Notes: generated by a model not told the origin, from the sequence alone. A stretch of DNA of 64,000 nucleotides from Desulfobacterales bacterium (GCA_021737275.1 JAIPEE010000014.1:16975-80974), one strand, 5' to 3'. Positions 9,429 through 16,817 are shown, counted from the first letter of the stretch. Numbers and translations are program-made.

Positions 9429-10088
9429 TTACCAGTCTTTTGCATGTCTTACGCCGCCAAACTCGGATCCTATATAAGCCCGGGTAAATACGGCAAACAG
9501 CATATGACTCAAACGGGTAAACGGTATCGCCACAAGCATAATCTCTCCGGTAACAATGTGAAGGATCATAGCCGGTTGATAGCCTGCCCACTGATGGTAT
9601 GCCCAGAACCCTGTCACAAAAGGTGCAGCAACAATTGCCAGCAGGACAAAGTCGGAAGCGGATGTAACATAACGAACTTCCGGCGAATTGATTCTCCTGA
9701 CGAGAAAAAAGATACACGCACCGATAATCAGCAGAGTCATAATGTCCGCCACTTGATCCGGCAGTGCCCACCAGCTGATATTAATGGATTCTTCCAGAAG
9801 AATTAGATGAGACAGTAAGAAAACAGGTGTCAGCAACAGACAAATGTGAAAAATAAAGGTAACCACCGTCATTGCCGGATGGAGCTTCATGTTTCTTGGT
9901 CCAAAAGGTGTTAACCAGTGAAGAATGGAGCGCAGGCTCCATTTCCAGCTTAAAAAGCAGAAAAGATAAGCCTCCTTTTTTTGAGTCAACAAGATCAAGT
10001 TGATAACTTTGTATAAACTGCCGCCGATAAACAGGGCAAACGCAATCCACAGTAAAGGCCCGGCGACAAACTGATATAACGTATTCAT
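9429..10088 (-). CDS. tmcC: Tmc complex membrane cytochrome b subunit
   Basis: 219 aa with about five hydrophobic helices and several helix-borne histidines (HPAMTVVTFIFH, HQWAGYQ, MILHIVTGE, LSHMLF), as in NarI/DsrM-type cytochromes b that bind two haems. The ATG at 10088 is chosen because GGGGGAAATT directly precedes it; an upstream in-frame start lies inside tmcD and would add a poor N-terminus. The subunit should carry electrons across the membrane between TmcA outside and TmcB inside. Confidence 0.9.
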   Translation of the reverse strand: MNTLYQFVAGPLLWIAFALFIGGSLYKVINLILLTQKKEAYLFCFLSWKWSLRSILHWLTPFGPRNMKLHPAMTVVTFIFHICLLLTPVFLLSHLILLEESINISWWALPDQVADIMTLLIIGACIFFLVRRINSPEVRYVTSASDFVLLAIVAAPFVTGFWAYHQWAGYQPAMILHIVTGEIMLVAIPFTRLSHMLFAVFTRAYIGSEFGGVRHAKDW

Positions 10089-10098
10089 AATTTCCCCC

Positions 10099-11361
10099 TT
10101 AGCGCAATAACTCGTCAACGGGCATTACCCGTCGGCAATAAGTACCATTTTCAATAGTCCGCAGCATTACCTTGTCGCCTGTATCGTTAAAAACAGGATC
10201 CCAGATGGCATCAAATTCTTCAGACCATACCCGGTCATTGATGGTAATGGTGTGTTTCTTGTTTTTTTCAACCTTCACAGCAATATGTTTGCTGTCCGGG
10301 CTGAAAACCGGTGTTCCTACCATATCAAAGGTATGGGTCCAAACGGAACCGTCTGCAATAACAGACCAGTTATCACCTTCTTTGGTTGTAGCTGCAATTC
10401 TCCGGCTGTCCGGACTGAAGACAATACCCCATATCAGGTCATTGATTGTGGCCTGCCAGGGTTTATCATCAACGGCAATGGTCCATTTTCCAAAAGAGGG
10501 CGCAACAATTGCCGCTATTCTTGACCCGTCCGGGCTAAACGTTTGGTGCCAGACCTGCTTGTAACGGTTACTCCATAAAATATTTCCATCTTCGGCAAGG
10601 GTCCAGCTGCCTTTCCGGAGGACAGGTGCGATAACGGAACCTGTTTTTGGATTAAACAGAGGTTCCCAGACAGCGTCATATGTTTTTCCCCAGTTTATGC
10701 CGTTAACGGCAATGGCGTATTCCGTTCGGCTAAGTCGAACTTCAGCTGCCACTTTGGATCCATCCTGGTTGAAAGCCGACTGCCAGACATTTACAAACTT
10801 GTTGTCCCAGGCATTACCATTAACGGCTGCGCTAAACACACCTTTTTCAAATTTAAAGATTTCACCTTCGTTAAAATCGTCTATCTGAACGGAGGCGGCG
10901 GTTTGTTTTCCATCCGGGCTAAGCGTTGCGTTGGACATATTAGCATAGAGGGTTTCCCATGGTTTGTCGTCAAGAGCCATACCATATTCCATACCTGATT
11001 GAATAGCCACGGCAATATGTTGTCCATCATCAGTGAACATCGGTTGCCACACATAGTCAAACCGGTTTTCCCACGGTGTATCGTTAACTGAAACTGTCCA
11101 CTCACCGTCTTCATTAACGATAGCAGCCAGGCGGTTATCTGCAAGATACCTCAGGTGCCAGATTTTTTCATATGTGGTTTCCCAGAGATTACCATTGGCA
11201 CAGATATTAAACTCCGCTTCACCTGTATTAACGATGGCGGCAATCTCCTCGCCGTCCGGGCTGACATAAGGTTCTTCAACCCACTCAAATTTTTCATTCC
11301 ACTCTTTAAAAGGAATTGTTTTCCGGGCGGTTTCCCAGTCCCAATTTTTTGTTAAGTTCAT
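10099..11361 (-). CDS. tmcD: Tmc complex subunit TmcD, Trp-rich beta-propeller
   Basis: 420 aa, soluble, no signal peptide. It is built from about nine or ten repeats of roughly 40 residues, each with a W-rich strand (for example NGNAWDNKFVNVW, DGSVWTHTFDMV) and a turn of the type FSPDSRRIAA, FSPDGSRIAAIV, FNQDGSKVAAEV. This is the pattern of a WD40/TolB-like propeller. TmcD is the tryptophan-rich cytoplasmic subunit of the Tmc complex; its role in the complex is not established and the propeller suggests scaffolding or partner docking. It is the first tmc gene in transcription order, unlike the A-B-C-D order reported for Desulfovibrio. Confidence 0.87.
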   Translation of the reverse strand: MNLTKNWDWETARKTIPFKEWNEKFEWVEEPYVSPDGEEIAAIVNTGEAEFNICANGNLWETTYEKIWHLRYLADNRLAAIVNEDGEWTVSVNDTPWENRFDYVWQPMFTDDGQHIAVAIQSGMEYGMALDDKPWETLYANMSNATLSPDGKQTAASVQIDDFNEGEIFKFEKGVFSAAVNGNAWDNKFVNVWQSAFNQDGSKVAAEVRLSRTEYAIAVNGINWGKTYDAVWEPLFNPKTGSVIAPVLRKGSWTLAEDGNILWSNRYKQVWHQTFSPDGSRIAAIVAPSFGKWTIAVDDKPWQATINDLIWGIVFSPDSRRIAATTKEGDNWSVIADGSVWTHTFDMVGTPVFSPDSKHIAVKVEKNKKHTITINDRVWSEEFDAIWDPVFNDTGDKVMLRTIENGTYCRRVMPVDELLR

Positions 11362-11466
11362 ATATTCTGCTCCATATCTACAGGTTACTTCTTAAATTTT
11401 CTTTCGGTAATCTTTTTTGAGTGCTTGTATCCATACCGAAATCAAACTTTTCGAGAGCTCCTTTGT

Positions 11467-12390
11467 TTAATCATCAGAAACCTTATCCGGGTGATTTACG
11501 CTGGCAACCGGGCATGCTGACCGAAGAACAACCTGCTCAACGGTGCTGCCGAGCATGGCTTCTTCCGGATCTACTGCACGTGTATGATGCGACATCACGA
11601 TCAGGTCTCCACTTTTTTCTCGGGAAAATTTTAAAATTTCTACATGAGGGATACCTTCCCGGATAGCAATTTCATAATTATCATATCCATCCAGTTTCGG
11701 CACATAGAGTTTTTCAATTTTCTGCTGCGCTTCTGCAACCTTTCGTTCTATCTCTTCCTGCTCTTCTGATTTGCCAAGTTGTATTGTACTGAGATCAACT
11801 GCATGAAAAAGGTACAATTTGCACCCGATCTGTCTTGCGAGCTTTGACGCAAACATGAATGCGGAAAGAGATGCGACGGAAAAATCAGTGCCAAAAATAA
11901 TATTACTGAAATACCAGAAACATGTATCGCAGGGACGGCTGATAATCAGAACAGGGCAGCGGGCACTTTTTGCCACGCGCTGCATGGTGCTGCCGACAAT
12001 CTTCCGATAACGGGTTGCGCCCACATCTTCCTGTCGGGTGTGCGCTCCCATAACGATGAGGTCAACGTTTTCCTTGCGTGCCTTTCTCAATATCTCTGTG
12101 TGTGGAACACCAATGGTACAGTCTATGTCGCAATTTTCGGCATCAGCCAGCTGTAAGGCATAGGTGTTTTTCATCTCTTCCTTGACCCATTCCGTGTAAT
12201 CCGGGTCAATGGATTCTTCTTCTCCGGTTCTGACATCAACCACAAAAGGGCTTGCGCCGTGGGTTGGGATGCCGAACACGTGAAAAGCACAAAGTTTAGC
12301 CTTGTAACGCTTTGCCAGTTCAAAAGCGACCTTGGCTGCATCATCACAAGTGGGAGAGGCTGTTGTGGCAAACAGAATTTTTTTAAACAT
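11467..12390 (-). CDS. Tandem universal stress protein (UspA family)
   Basis: 307 aa made of two Usp domains. Each ends in the nucleotide-binding signature: GAHTRQ...VGSTMQRVAKSARCPVL in the first, and SHHTRA...LGSTVEQVVLRSACPVA in the second, matching the G-2x-G-9x-G(S/T) pattern of ATP-binding Usp proteins. The ATG at 12390 is preceded at 8 bases by GGGGG and overlaps the stop of the upstream TusA-like gene, showing coupling; a GTG at 12399 is the alternative. It is cytoplasmic and probably an energy-state or stress partner of the Tmc operon. Usp genes are also found next to tmc in Desulfovibrio. Confidence 0.88.
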   Translation of the reverse strand: MFKKILFATTASPTCDDAAKVAFELAKRYKAKLCAFHVFGIPTHGASPFVVDVRTGEEESIDPDYTEWVKEEMKNTYALQLADAENCDIDCTIGVPHTEILRKARKENVDLIVMGAHTRQEDVGATRYRKIVGSTMQRVAKSARCPVLIISRPCDTCFWYFSNIIFGTDFSVASLSAFMFASKLARQIGCKLYLFHAVDLSTIQLGKSEEQEEIERKVAEAQQKIEKLYVPKLDGYDNYEIAIREGIPHVEILKFSREKSGDLIVMSHHTRAVDPEEAMLGSTVEQVVLRSACPVASVNHPDKVSDD

Positions 12391-12637
12391 AAGTGTCACC
12401 CCCTTTAATTTTTTTTATCCGAATTTTATACACATCTTTGTCATCTCTCATATCGCTCAGCTTGTATGCGGAGGCAGGCAGTACATGGAGAATATCCGTG
12501 ATTAAGTCCGGATCCTGAACAAGCACCTCCAGTGTCTGGCTGTTTTCCATCTCTCTGAAAAGATTTGTGAGTTCCAGAAGCGTCATGGATCGGATTGCAC
12601 CTCTGAAATCGAGAGTATGATCAATTTTCTGTTTCAA
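12383..12637 (-). CDS. TusA/SirA-fold protein lacking the catalytic cysteine
   Basis: 84 aa from a TTG start with AAGGAG 11 bases upstream. The ATG at 12742 in the same frame lies upstream of the sigma-54 promoter, so it cannot be used on that transcript. The sequence follows the TusA pattern: LDFRGAIRSMTLLEL at the position of the LDxRGxxCPxPLL motif, LEVLVQDPDLITDIL for the second strand-helix, and a final VYKIRIKKI strand. The CPxP cysteine is absent, so classic sulfur transfer is unlikely; a scaffold or regulatory role is possible. It is the first gene of the tmc operon. Family assignment is by pattern only. Confidence 0.6.
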   Translation of the reverse strand: MKQKIDHTLDFRGAIRSMTLLELTNLFREMENSQTLEVLVQDPDLITDILHVLPASAYKLSDMRDDKDVYKIRIKKIKGGDTYV

Positions 12638-12693
12638 GTATATTCCACTCCTTTCTTGCAGCGCTCTGTTCAAAAAGTCCTGATATTTAATAA

Positions 12694-12709
12694 GGCAAGT
12701 TCGGTGCCA
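12694..12709 (-). promoter_or_regulatory. Sigma-54 promoter of the tmc/signalling operon
   Basis: On the minus strand the sequence TGGCACCGAACTTGCC matches the sigma-54 -24/-12 consensus, with GG and GC separated by exactly 10 bases. The predicted start (about 12683) is ~46 bases before the first gene. The divergent gene at 12933 encodes a sigma-54 activator. Confidence 0.85.
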
Positions 12710-12745
12710 GAAAAAACTTAAAAACAAATATTTTTTAAACAACTA

Positions 12746-12779
12746 ATATATTTGAATATTTTAGTTCATTCAAATATAT
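12746..12779. promoter_or_regulatory. Perfect 12-bp inverted repeat, candidate activator site
   Basis: ATATATTTGAAT and its exact reverse complement ATTCAAATATAT are separated by 10 bases. The repeat lies about 38-70 bp upstream of the -24 element of the tmc sigma-54 promoter and about 150 bp before the divergent activator gene. Position and symmetry suit an enhancer-type binding site for that activator or a second regulator. Because it is AT-rich, chance cannot be excluded. Confidence 0.5.
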
Positions 12780-12932
12780 GGGTGAAAAATGATACAAATA
12801 AATGGAACTTTTTGTTTCCTTGTGCTATGGTTTTAGGGAACAAAACAAACCGGAATAAAAGATCATGGTGATTTACTGTTCAGGTTTAATGTTTGAGCTT
12901 ATAATGTGTCCACTAATAAATAGAAGGTAGTT

Positions 12933-14261
12933 GTGCCTGTATTAAAAAACTATCAGATTATACTGGAGAGCCTTGAGGACGGCGTGTTTACCGTAAATAA
13001 GGATTTCCGTATTATGTCCTTTAACCGTGCTGCTGCACAAATAACAGGGATTCCAAAAAAAGAGGCCATCGGACAGTACTGTTTTAATGTGTTTAAAACA
13101 AATGTATGTAATACCGGTTGTATTTTGCGCCAGACAATCAGGACCGGTGAACCGATTGCCAATATGCCGATCAGGATGACCCGTGCTGATGATAAAAAAA
13201 TTCCCATCAGTGTCAGCACGGCTGTGTTAAAAGCCGGAGATGGAAAAATGATTGGCGGCGTTGAGATCTTCAGAGATATGACGGCTATTACCAAACTGCG
13301 TAAGGCTTATAGAAAGCAGCACTCCTTTGAAGATATTGTCAGCAAAAATCCGCGAATGCTCAAATACTTTTCTATACTGCCGCAGGTTTCAGAAAGTGAC
13401 AGCACTGTGTTTATTGATGGCGCAACCGGTACGGGAAAAGAGCTTTTTGCAAGGGCGATCCACAACAACAGTCTTAAAAAAGACGGCCCGTTTGTTGCAA
13501 TCAACTGTGGGGCCATGCCCGACACCCTGATTGAATCAGAGCTCTTCGGTTATAAGGCCGGGGCTTTTACAGATGCAAAAAAGGATAAGGCAGGGCGGTT
13601 TGCTCTGGCGCAGAACGGTACTATTTTTTTGGATGAAATCGGAGATATTTCCCAGACAGTTCAGGTTAGGCTGCTCAGGGTTCTTCAGAACCGGACATAC
13701 GAACCGCTGGGATCAAACCAGACACTGAAAACCAATGCCCGGATTATTGTGGCAACGCATCGGAACCTGGCGAAGCTGGTTAAAGAAAACAAGTTCAGGG
13801 AAGACCTTTATTACCGTATTAATGTTATCAAGTTTTCACTGCCGCCACTTGAAGAACGAAAAGAGGATATCCCTTTGCTGGTTGATCATTTTGTAGAGAA
13901 TTTTAACTACTCTTTTGGGAAGGAAATTATGGGTGTCAGCCCGGAAGCCCTTTCGGCCATTATGCTTTATGAGTGGCCCGGTAATATCCGTGAACTTGAA
14001 AACGCCATTGAACATGCTTTTGTGCTTTGTAATGAAGACGTTCTTGATACGCAACATCTTCCGGAACAGTTTCAATCAACGCACAGCACCATAAGCATGC
14101 CGACCGGTGTAACGCTGAAGGATATGGAAAAGGTGACGATTCTCCAGGCTCTGAAAAGAAATAACTGGAAAAAAGTGATGACGGCAAAAGAACTGGGTAT
14201 TGATAAAAATACGCTCAGACGGAAAATAATTCGTCTGGGCATTGATGAGTTGAACCGGTAG
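12933..14261 (+). CDS. Sigma-54-dependent activator (PAS-AAA+-Fis)
   Basis: 442 aa. A GTG start follows AGAAGG by 5 bases. The PAS domain (about 8-125) carries the Cys motif C50...C59NTGC63. The AAA+ domain has Walker A GATGTGKE (163-170), the sigma-54 contact loop as GAFTDA (210-215) instead of the usual GAFTGA, Walker B IFLDEIGD (231-238) and the R-finger region FREDLYYRINV. The C-terminal helix-turn-helix is Fis-type (AKELGIDKNTLRRKI). There is no receiver domain, so activity is probably set by the PAS domain sensing a redox state or ligand. It lies between the divergent tmc operon and the acs operon, both of which have good sigma-54 promoters. Confidence 0.92.
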   Translation: MPVLKNYQIILESLEDGVFTVNKDFRIMSFNRAAAQITGIPKKEAIGQYCFNVFKTNVCNTGCILRQTIRTGEPIANMPIRMTRADDKKIPISVSTAVLKAGDGKMIGGVEIFRDMTAITKLRKAYRKQHSFEDIVSKNPRMLKYFSILPQVSESDSTVFIDGATGTGKELFARAIHNNSLKKDGPFVAINCGAMPDTLIESELFGYKAGAFTDAKKDKAGRFALAQNGTIFLDEIGDISQTVQVRLLRVLQNRTYEPLGSNQTLKTNARIIVATHRNLAKLVKENKFREDLYYRINVIKFSLPPLEERKEDIPLLVDHFVENFNYSFGKEIMGVSPEALSAIMLYEWPGNIRELENAIEHAFVLCNEDVLDTQHLPEQFQSTHSTISMPTGVTLKDMEKVTILQALKRNNWKKVMTAKELGIDKNTLRRKIIRLGIDELNR

Positions 14262-14360
14262 AGCTGTTTTAAAAAAGTTGAACGCAATGCCACCTGATTC
14301 AGCTGTTTAACCTGTCTTAGATCAATGCCGCCATGAGTCATCAAAATATTACAAAGTGAT

Positions 14361-14380
14361 AAACAGGGTTACACCTGTTT
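14361..14380. promoter_or_regulatory. Inverted repeat AAACAGG-N6-CCTGTTT
   Basis: A 7-bp perfect inverted repeat with a 6-base spacer, imperfectly extended outwards. It is about 90-110 bp upstream of the -24 element at 14469, a usual distance for a sigma-54 enhancer, and about 100 bp after the activator gene. It lacks a following T-run, so it is less likely to be a terminator. Confidence 0.4.
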
Positions 14381-14467
14381 GTCGTGCCCGGGAGTCACTT
14401 TTTACATAATCTTTTTATTTTATGAGCTTTATCAGGTGGTTGTGTGTTTGGTGAAATGGAAAGAAAT

Positions 14468-14484
14468 TGGCATAACTTTTGCTT
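14468..14484 (+). promoter_or_regulatory. Sigma-54 promoter directed toward acs
   Basis: TGGCATAACTTTTGCTT has GG (14469-14470) and GC (14481-14482) exactly 10 bases apart, with TTTGC at -12. Predicted start is about 14494. The next gene on this strand is acsD, ~690 bp downstream, so this promoter would give a long leader or an unannotated small RNA. Confidence 0.65.
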
Positions 14485-14739
14485 CATATTTAGAGAATAA
14501 AAAAACGAAAACGGTTTTTGTATTGTTAATTGTAGTTTTGTTGTCAGGGGAGGTGCTTTAAAAAAAATATTGCGAATAAGGGGGTTGTTTTTTTCTCAGT
14601 TTTGAACGTTCATTCTCTTGTTTCGCGTTGAAAATTGCGGTTATTTAACCTCTTTTGCAAGAAATGATACGATATTAACCATCGCTATTAGTATTGATTT
14701 AAATAGGTTGTGCTTTCGTTGTGTTATGTGAAACACTAT

Positions 14740-14767
14740 AATTTGTTGAATAAATATTCAATAAATT
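14740..14767. promoter_or_regulatory. AT-rich inverted repeat sharing half-site TTGAAT/ATTCAA
   Basis: Arms AATTTGTTGAAT and ATTCAATAAATT (one mismatch) flank a 4-base spacer. The core TTGAAT/ATTCAA is the same half-site as in the perfect repeat at 12746, though the spacer differs (4 against 10 bases). It could be a shared operator on the two sides of the activator gene. Confidence 0.35.
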
Positions 14768-14884
14768 TGTTTGGCATGTCGAAACACTTCCGAAAGACAT
14801 TTGAATTTTATAAAATTTAGAAGATAATCGCAGACGGTTATGCGAATGTCTGCGCTTGTCGCAAAAGAAACACGAAAAATGCTC

Positions 14885-14913
14885 TTGACTTGAAAAAATG
14901 CTTCTAATAATAT
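14885..14913 (+). promoter_or_regulatory. Sigma-70 promoter of the acs operon
   Basis: TTGACT and TAATAT are separated by exactly 17 bases, close to consensus. Predicted start is about 14920, ~260 bases before the acsD start. This is the best candidate for basal acs transcription. Confidence 0.7.
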
Positions 14914-14982
14914 CGCTCTTTCTGTAAAAAGTTTGAGACGCTTTTTTCGTTATAAATTGAGAGGAGATGATACAATAGCCCC

Positions 14983-15003
14983 CTGGCAGATATCCGTTGC
15001 CAG
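14983..15003 (+). other. Small hairpin in the acs leader
   Basis: CTGGCA and TGCCAG form a 6-bp stem with a 9-base loop, ~65 nt after the predicted sigma-70 start. It could be part of a leader structure; no known riboswitch core was recognised. Confidence 0.3.
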
Positions 15004-15182
15004 CATCAACATCCCCGGCAGACATCGCTTCAGATGCGTTAGGCGGTACTGAACCTTACCGATATACATTTCACGGAGATTCTATTATTTGCCTGTCATG
15101 CCTTTGGATAATTCCTATGGGAAAACTGTTTTTTGCGGTTTGGTATTTTAATATAATAATTAAAAACCTGAAGGAGGACCAA

Positions 15183-16751
15183 TTGGGTACTGAAATATTA
15201 AAAGAAACATATTCAGGCGGTATCAACGAGATATCTTTGGGAAGTGGAGACAACTCGGTTACCGTCGGTGGAGAAACAAGCTATCCTTTCTATCTGTTTG
15301 AGGGCGATATGCCCAACAAACCCAGGATTGCTATGGAAGTTTGGGATATGGAGCCGGATGACTGGCCCGAAGCGGTCTTATGTCCGTTTAAAGACGTGCT
15401 TTCAGATCCGGCAGCATGGGCGAAAAAGTGCGTAGATGAGTTCGGCGCAGACATTATCGCTTTGCAGCTTAAGAGTACGGACCCCAACGGAGACAATGCA
15501 CCCAAGGAAGATGCAGCTGAAACCGTTAAAAAAGTGCTTGATGCCATTGATGTTCCCCTGATTGTCTGGGGTACGACAAATATCCAGAAGGATGAAGAGG
15601 TATTAAAGCATATTGCAGAAGTCTGTCAGGGCAAAAACCTGATTCTTGGCCCGGTAGAGGACAAAAACCACAAGGGCATTGGCGCAAGCGCCATGGGCTA
15701 CGGCCATACCCTCATCGCATCATCTCCCATTGATGTTAACCTTGCCAAACAAGTCAATATTCTTCTCGAAAACCTCGGTCTGCCGCTGGACCGCATGCTG
15801 ATTGACCCTACTACCGGCGGTTTGGGCTACGGCCTTGAATATTCTTACTCTGTTATGGAACGCCTCAGAATGGCAGCCATGGCTCAGGGCGATGATAAAC
15901 TGCAGCAACCTATTATAAACAACCTTGGAAATGAAATCTGGAAATGCAAGGAAGCCAAGGAGACGGTTGAGAGTGCACCGACACTGGGTGATCCGGAAAA
16001 ACGGGGTGTACTTATGGAAGCGCTCACCGCTGTAACATACCTTATGTCCGGTTCCGATATTCTGATCATGCGGCATCCGGAAGCAATCAGAATGACCAAA
16101 TCTTATATTGATCTTGCTGTTGACGGCGGCAGTGCACAAGCAGTTGAAGCCATCACCAAAGCATTGTCCGAGACGGAAGTCGATCTTGCAGCGCTTGCAC
16201 CTGAGCCGGATCTGACCATTGAAGAAGTAAAAGAGGCTCCGGTCAAGAAGGCTGCGCCTAAGAAAGAGGCCAAACCTTCGGCTGAAAAGAAAGCAGCAGC
16301 ACCCAAGAAAACAGAAAAGAAGACTGAAGCAAAGGTAGAAGAAAAACCTGTTGAAGCACCAAAAACTAAAGATGATGCAAAGGCAAAAGCCGAAGCCGAA
16401 GCTGCTGCAAAAGCAACGGCTGAAGCAGAAGCAAAAGCCAAAGCAGAAGCAGATGCAGATGCCAAGGCAATAAAAGATGCTGAAGCCAAAGCAAAAGCCG
16501 AAGCCGAAGCAGCAGAAAAAACGAAAGCTGAGGCAAAAGCTAAAGCCGCAGCCGATGAAAAAGAAAAACGGGAAATTGAAGCAGCTGAACTGAAGGCAAA
16601 CCGGGAAAAAGAGAAAGCCTCCAAATTAGGTAAGCGCGAAGCGATCTCTGTTTCAACAATACCTGTTACGCCGGCAGTAATTCAGAAAACGCAACTAGAC
16701 AAAATACTGGATGATCTTGATTGGATTCATCGAAAAACACCGCTGATTTAA
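15183..16751 (+). CDS. acsD: Corrinoid iron-sulfur protein small subunit (AcsD) with long Ala/Lys/Glu tail
   Basis: 522 aa from a TTG start 5 bases after AGGAGG; the open frame extends 62 codons further upstream but without a ribosome site or natural N-terminus. Residues 1 to ~320 form the TIM-barrel small subunit of the corrinoid/iron-sulfur protein (KPRIAMEVWDMEPDDWPEAV, IALQLKSTDPNG, DPTTGGLGYGLEYSYSVMER, GSDILIMRHPEA). This subunit binds the corrinoid with AcsC and carries the methyl group from AcsE to the A-cluster of acetyl-CoA synthase. Moorella AcsD is about 320 aa; here a tail of ~180 residues, dominated by AEAKAKAEA-type repeats, follows and ends in a more ordinary segment (TQLDKILDDLDWIHRKTPL). 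The tail is probably a long charged helix. First gene of the acs operon. Confidence 0.92.
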   Translation: MGTEILKETYSGGINEISLGSGDNSVTVGGETSYPFYLFEGDMPNKPRIAMEVWDMEPDDWPEAVLCPFKDVLSDPAAWAKKCVDEFGADIIALQLKSTDPNGDNAPKEDAAETVKKVLDAIDVPLIVWGTTNIQKDEEVLKHIAEVCQGKNLILGPVEDKNHKGIGASAMGYGHTLIASSPIDVNLAKQVNILLENLGLPLDRMLIDPTTGGLGYGLEYSYSVMERLRMAAMAQGDDKLQQPIINNLGNEIWKCKEAKETVESAPTLGDPEKRGVLMEALTAVTYLMSGSDILIMRHPEAIRMTKSYIDLAVDGGSAQAVEAITKALSETEVDLAALAPEPDLTIEEVKEAPVKKAAPKKEAKPSAEKKAAAPKKTEKKTEAKVEEKPVEAPKTKDDAKAKAEAEAAAKATAEAEAKAKAEADADAKAIKDAEAKAKAEAEAAEKTKAEAKAKAAADEKEKREIEAAELKANREKEKASKLGKREAISVSTIPVTPAVIQKTQLDKILDDLDWIHRKTPLI

Positions 16752-16775
16752 TGCCCGTATATATAGACGTAATGA

Positions 16776-16791
16776 CGGCTCTGAAGAGCCG
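16776..16791 (+). other. Hairpin between acsD and acsA
   Basis: CGGCTC-tgaa-GAGCCG forms a 6-bp stem with a tetraloop in the 66-bp gap. It is followed by A-rich sequence, not a T-run, so it is more likely an mRNA stability or processing element than a terminator. Confidence 0.45.
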
Positions 16792-16817
16792 GTAATAAAA
16801 AAGTTGGAGGACCAACC

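Larger units (their letters stand above)
14262..15182. other. Long regulatory intergenic region before the acs operon
   Basis: About 920 bp without a convincing gene. It contains a hairpin (14361), a sigma-54 promoter (14468), an AT-rich inverted repeat (14740), a strong sigma-70 promoter (14885) and a small hairpin in the presumed leader (14983). The leader from the sigma-70 start would be ~260 nt and from the sigma-54 start ~690 nt. I did not recognise a cobalamin or other known riboswitch. Short open frames here lack ribosome sites. Confidence 0.6.

Noticed and set aside
14699..15025. 108-codon minus-strand frame in the acs regulatory region
   Set aside because: Covers two clear promoter elements and has no ribosome site or recognisable sequence.
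14997..15182. 62-codon upstream extension of acsD
   Set aside because: In frame, but has no ribosome site, overlaps the leader hairpin and does not look like a natural N-terminus; the TTG at 15183 sits 5 bases after AGGAGG.
14983..15182. Cobalamin riboswitch in the acs leader
   Set aside because: A hairpin is present, but the conserved B12-box and core of cobalamin riboswitches were not found.
16103..16624. Long Ala/Ser/Phe-rich frame on the minus strand within acsD
   Set aside because: It is the antisense reading of the repetitive Ala/Lys/Glu tail; low-complexity and without promoter or ribosome site.
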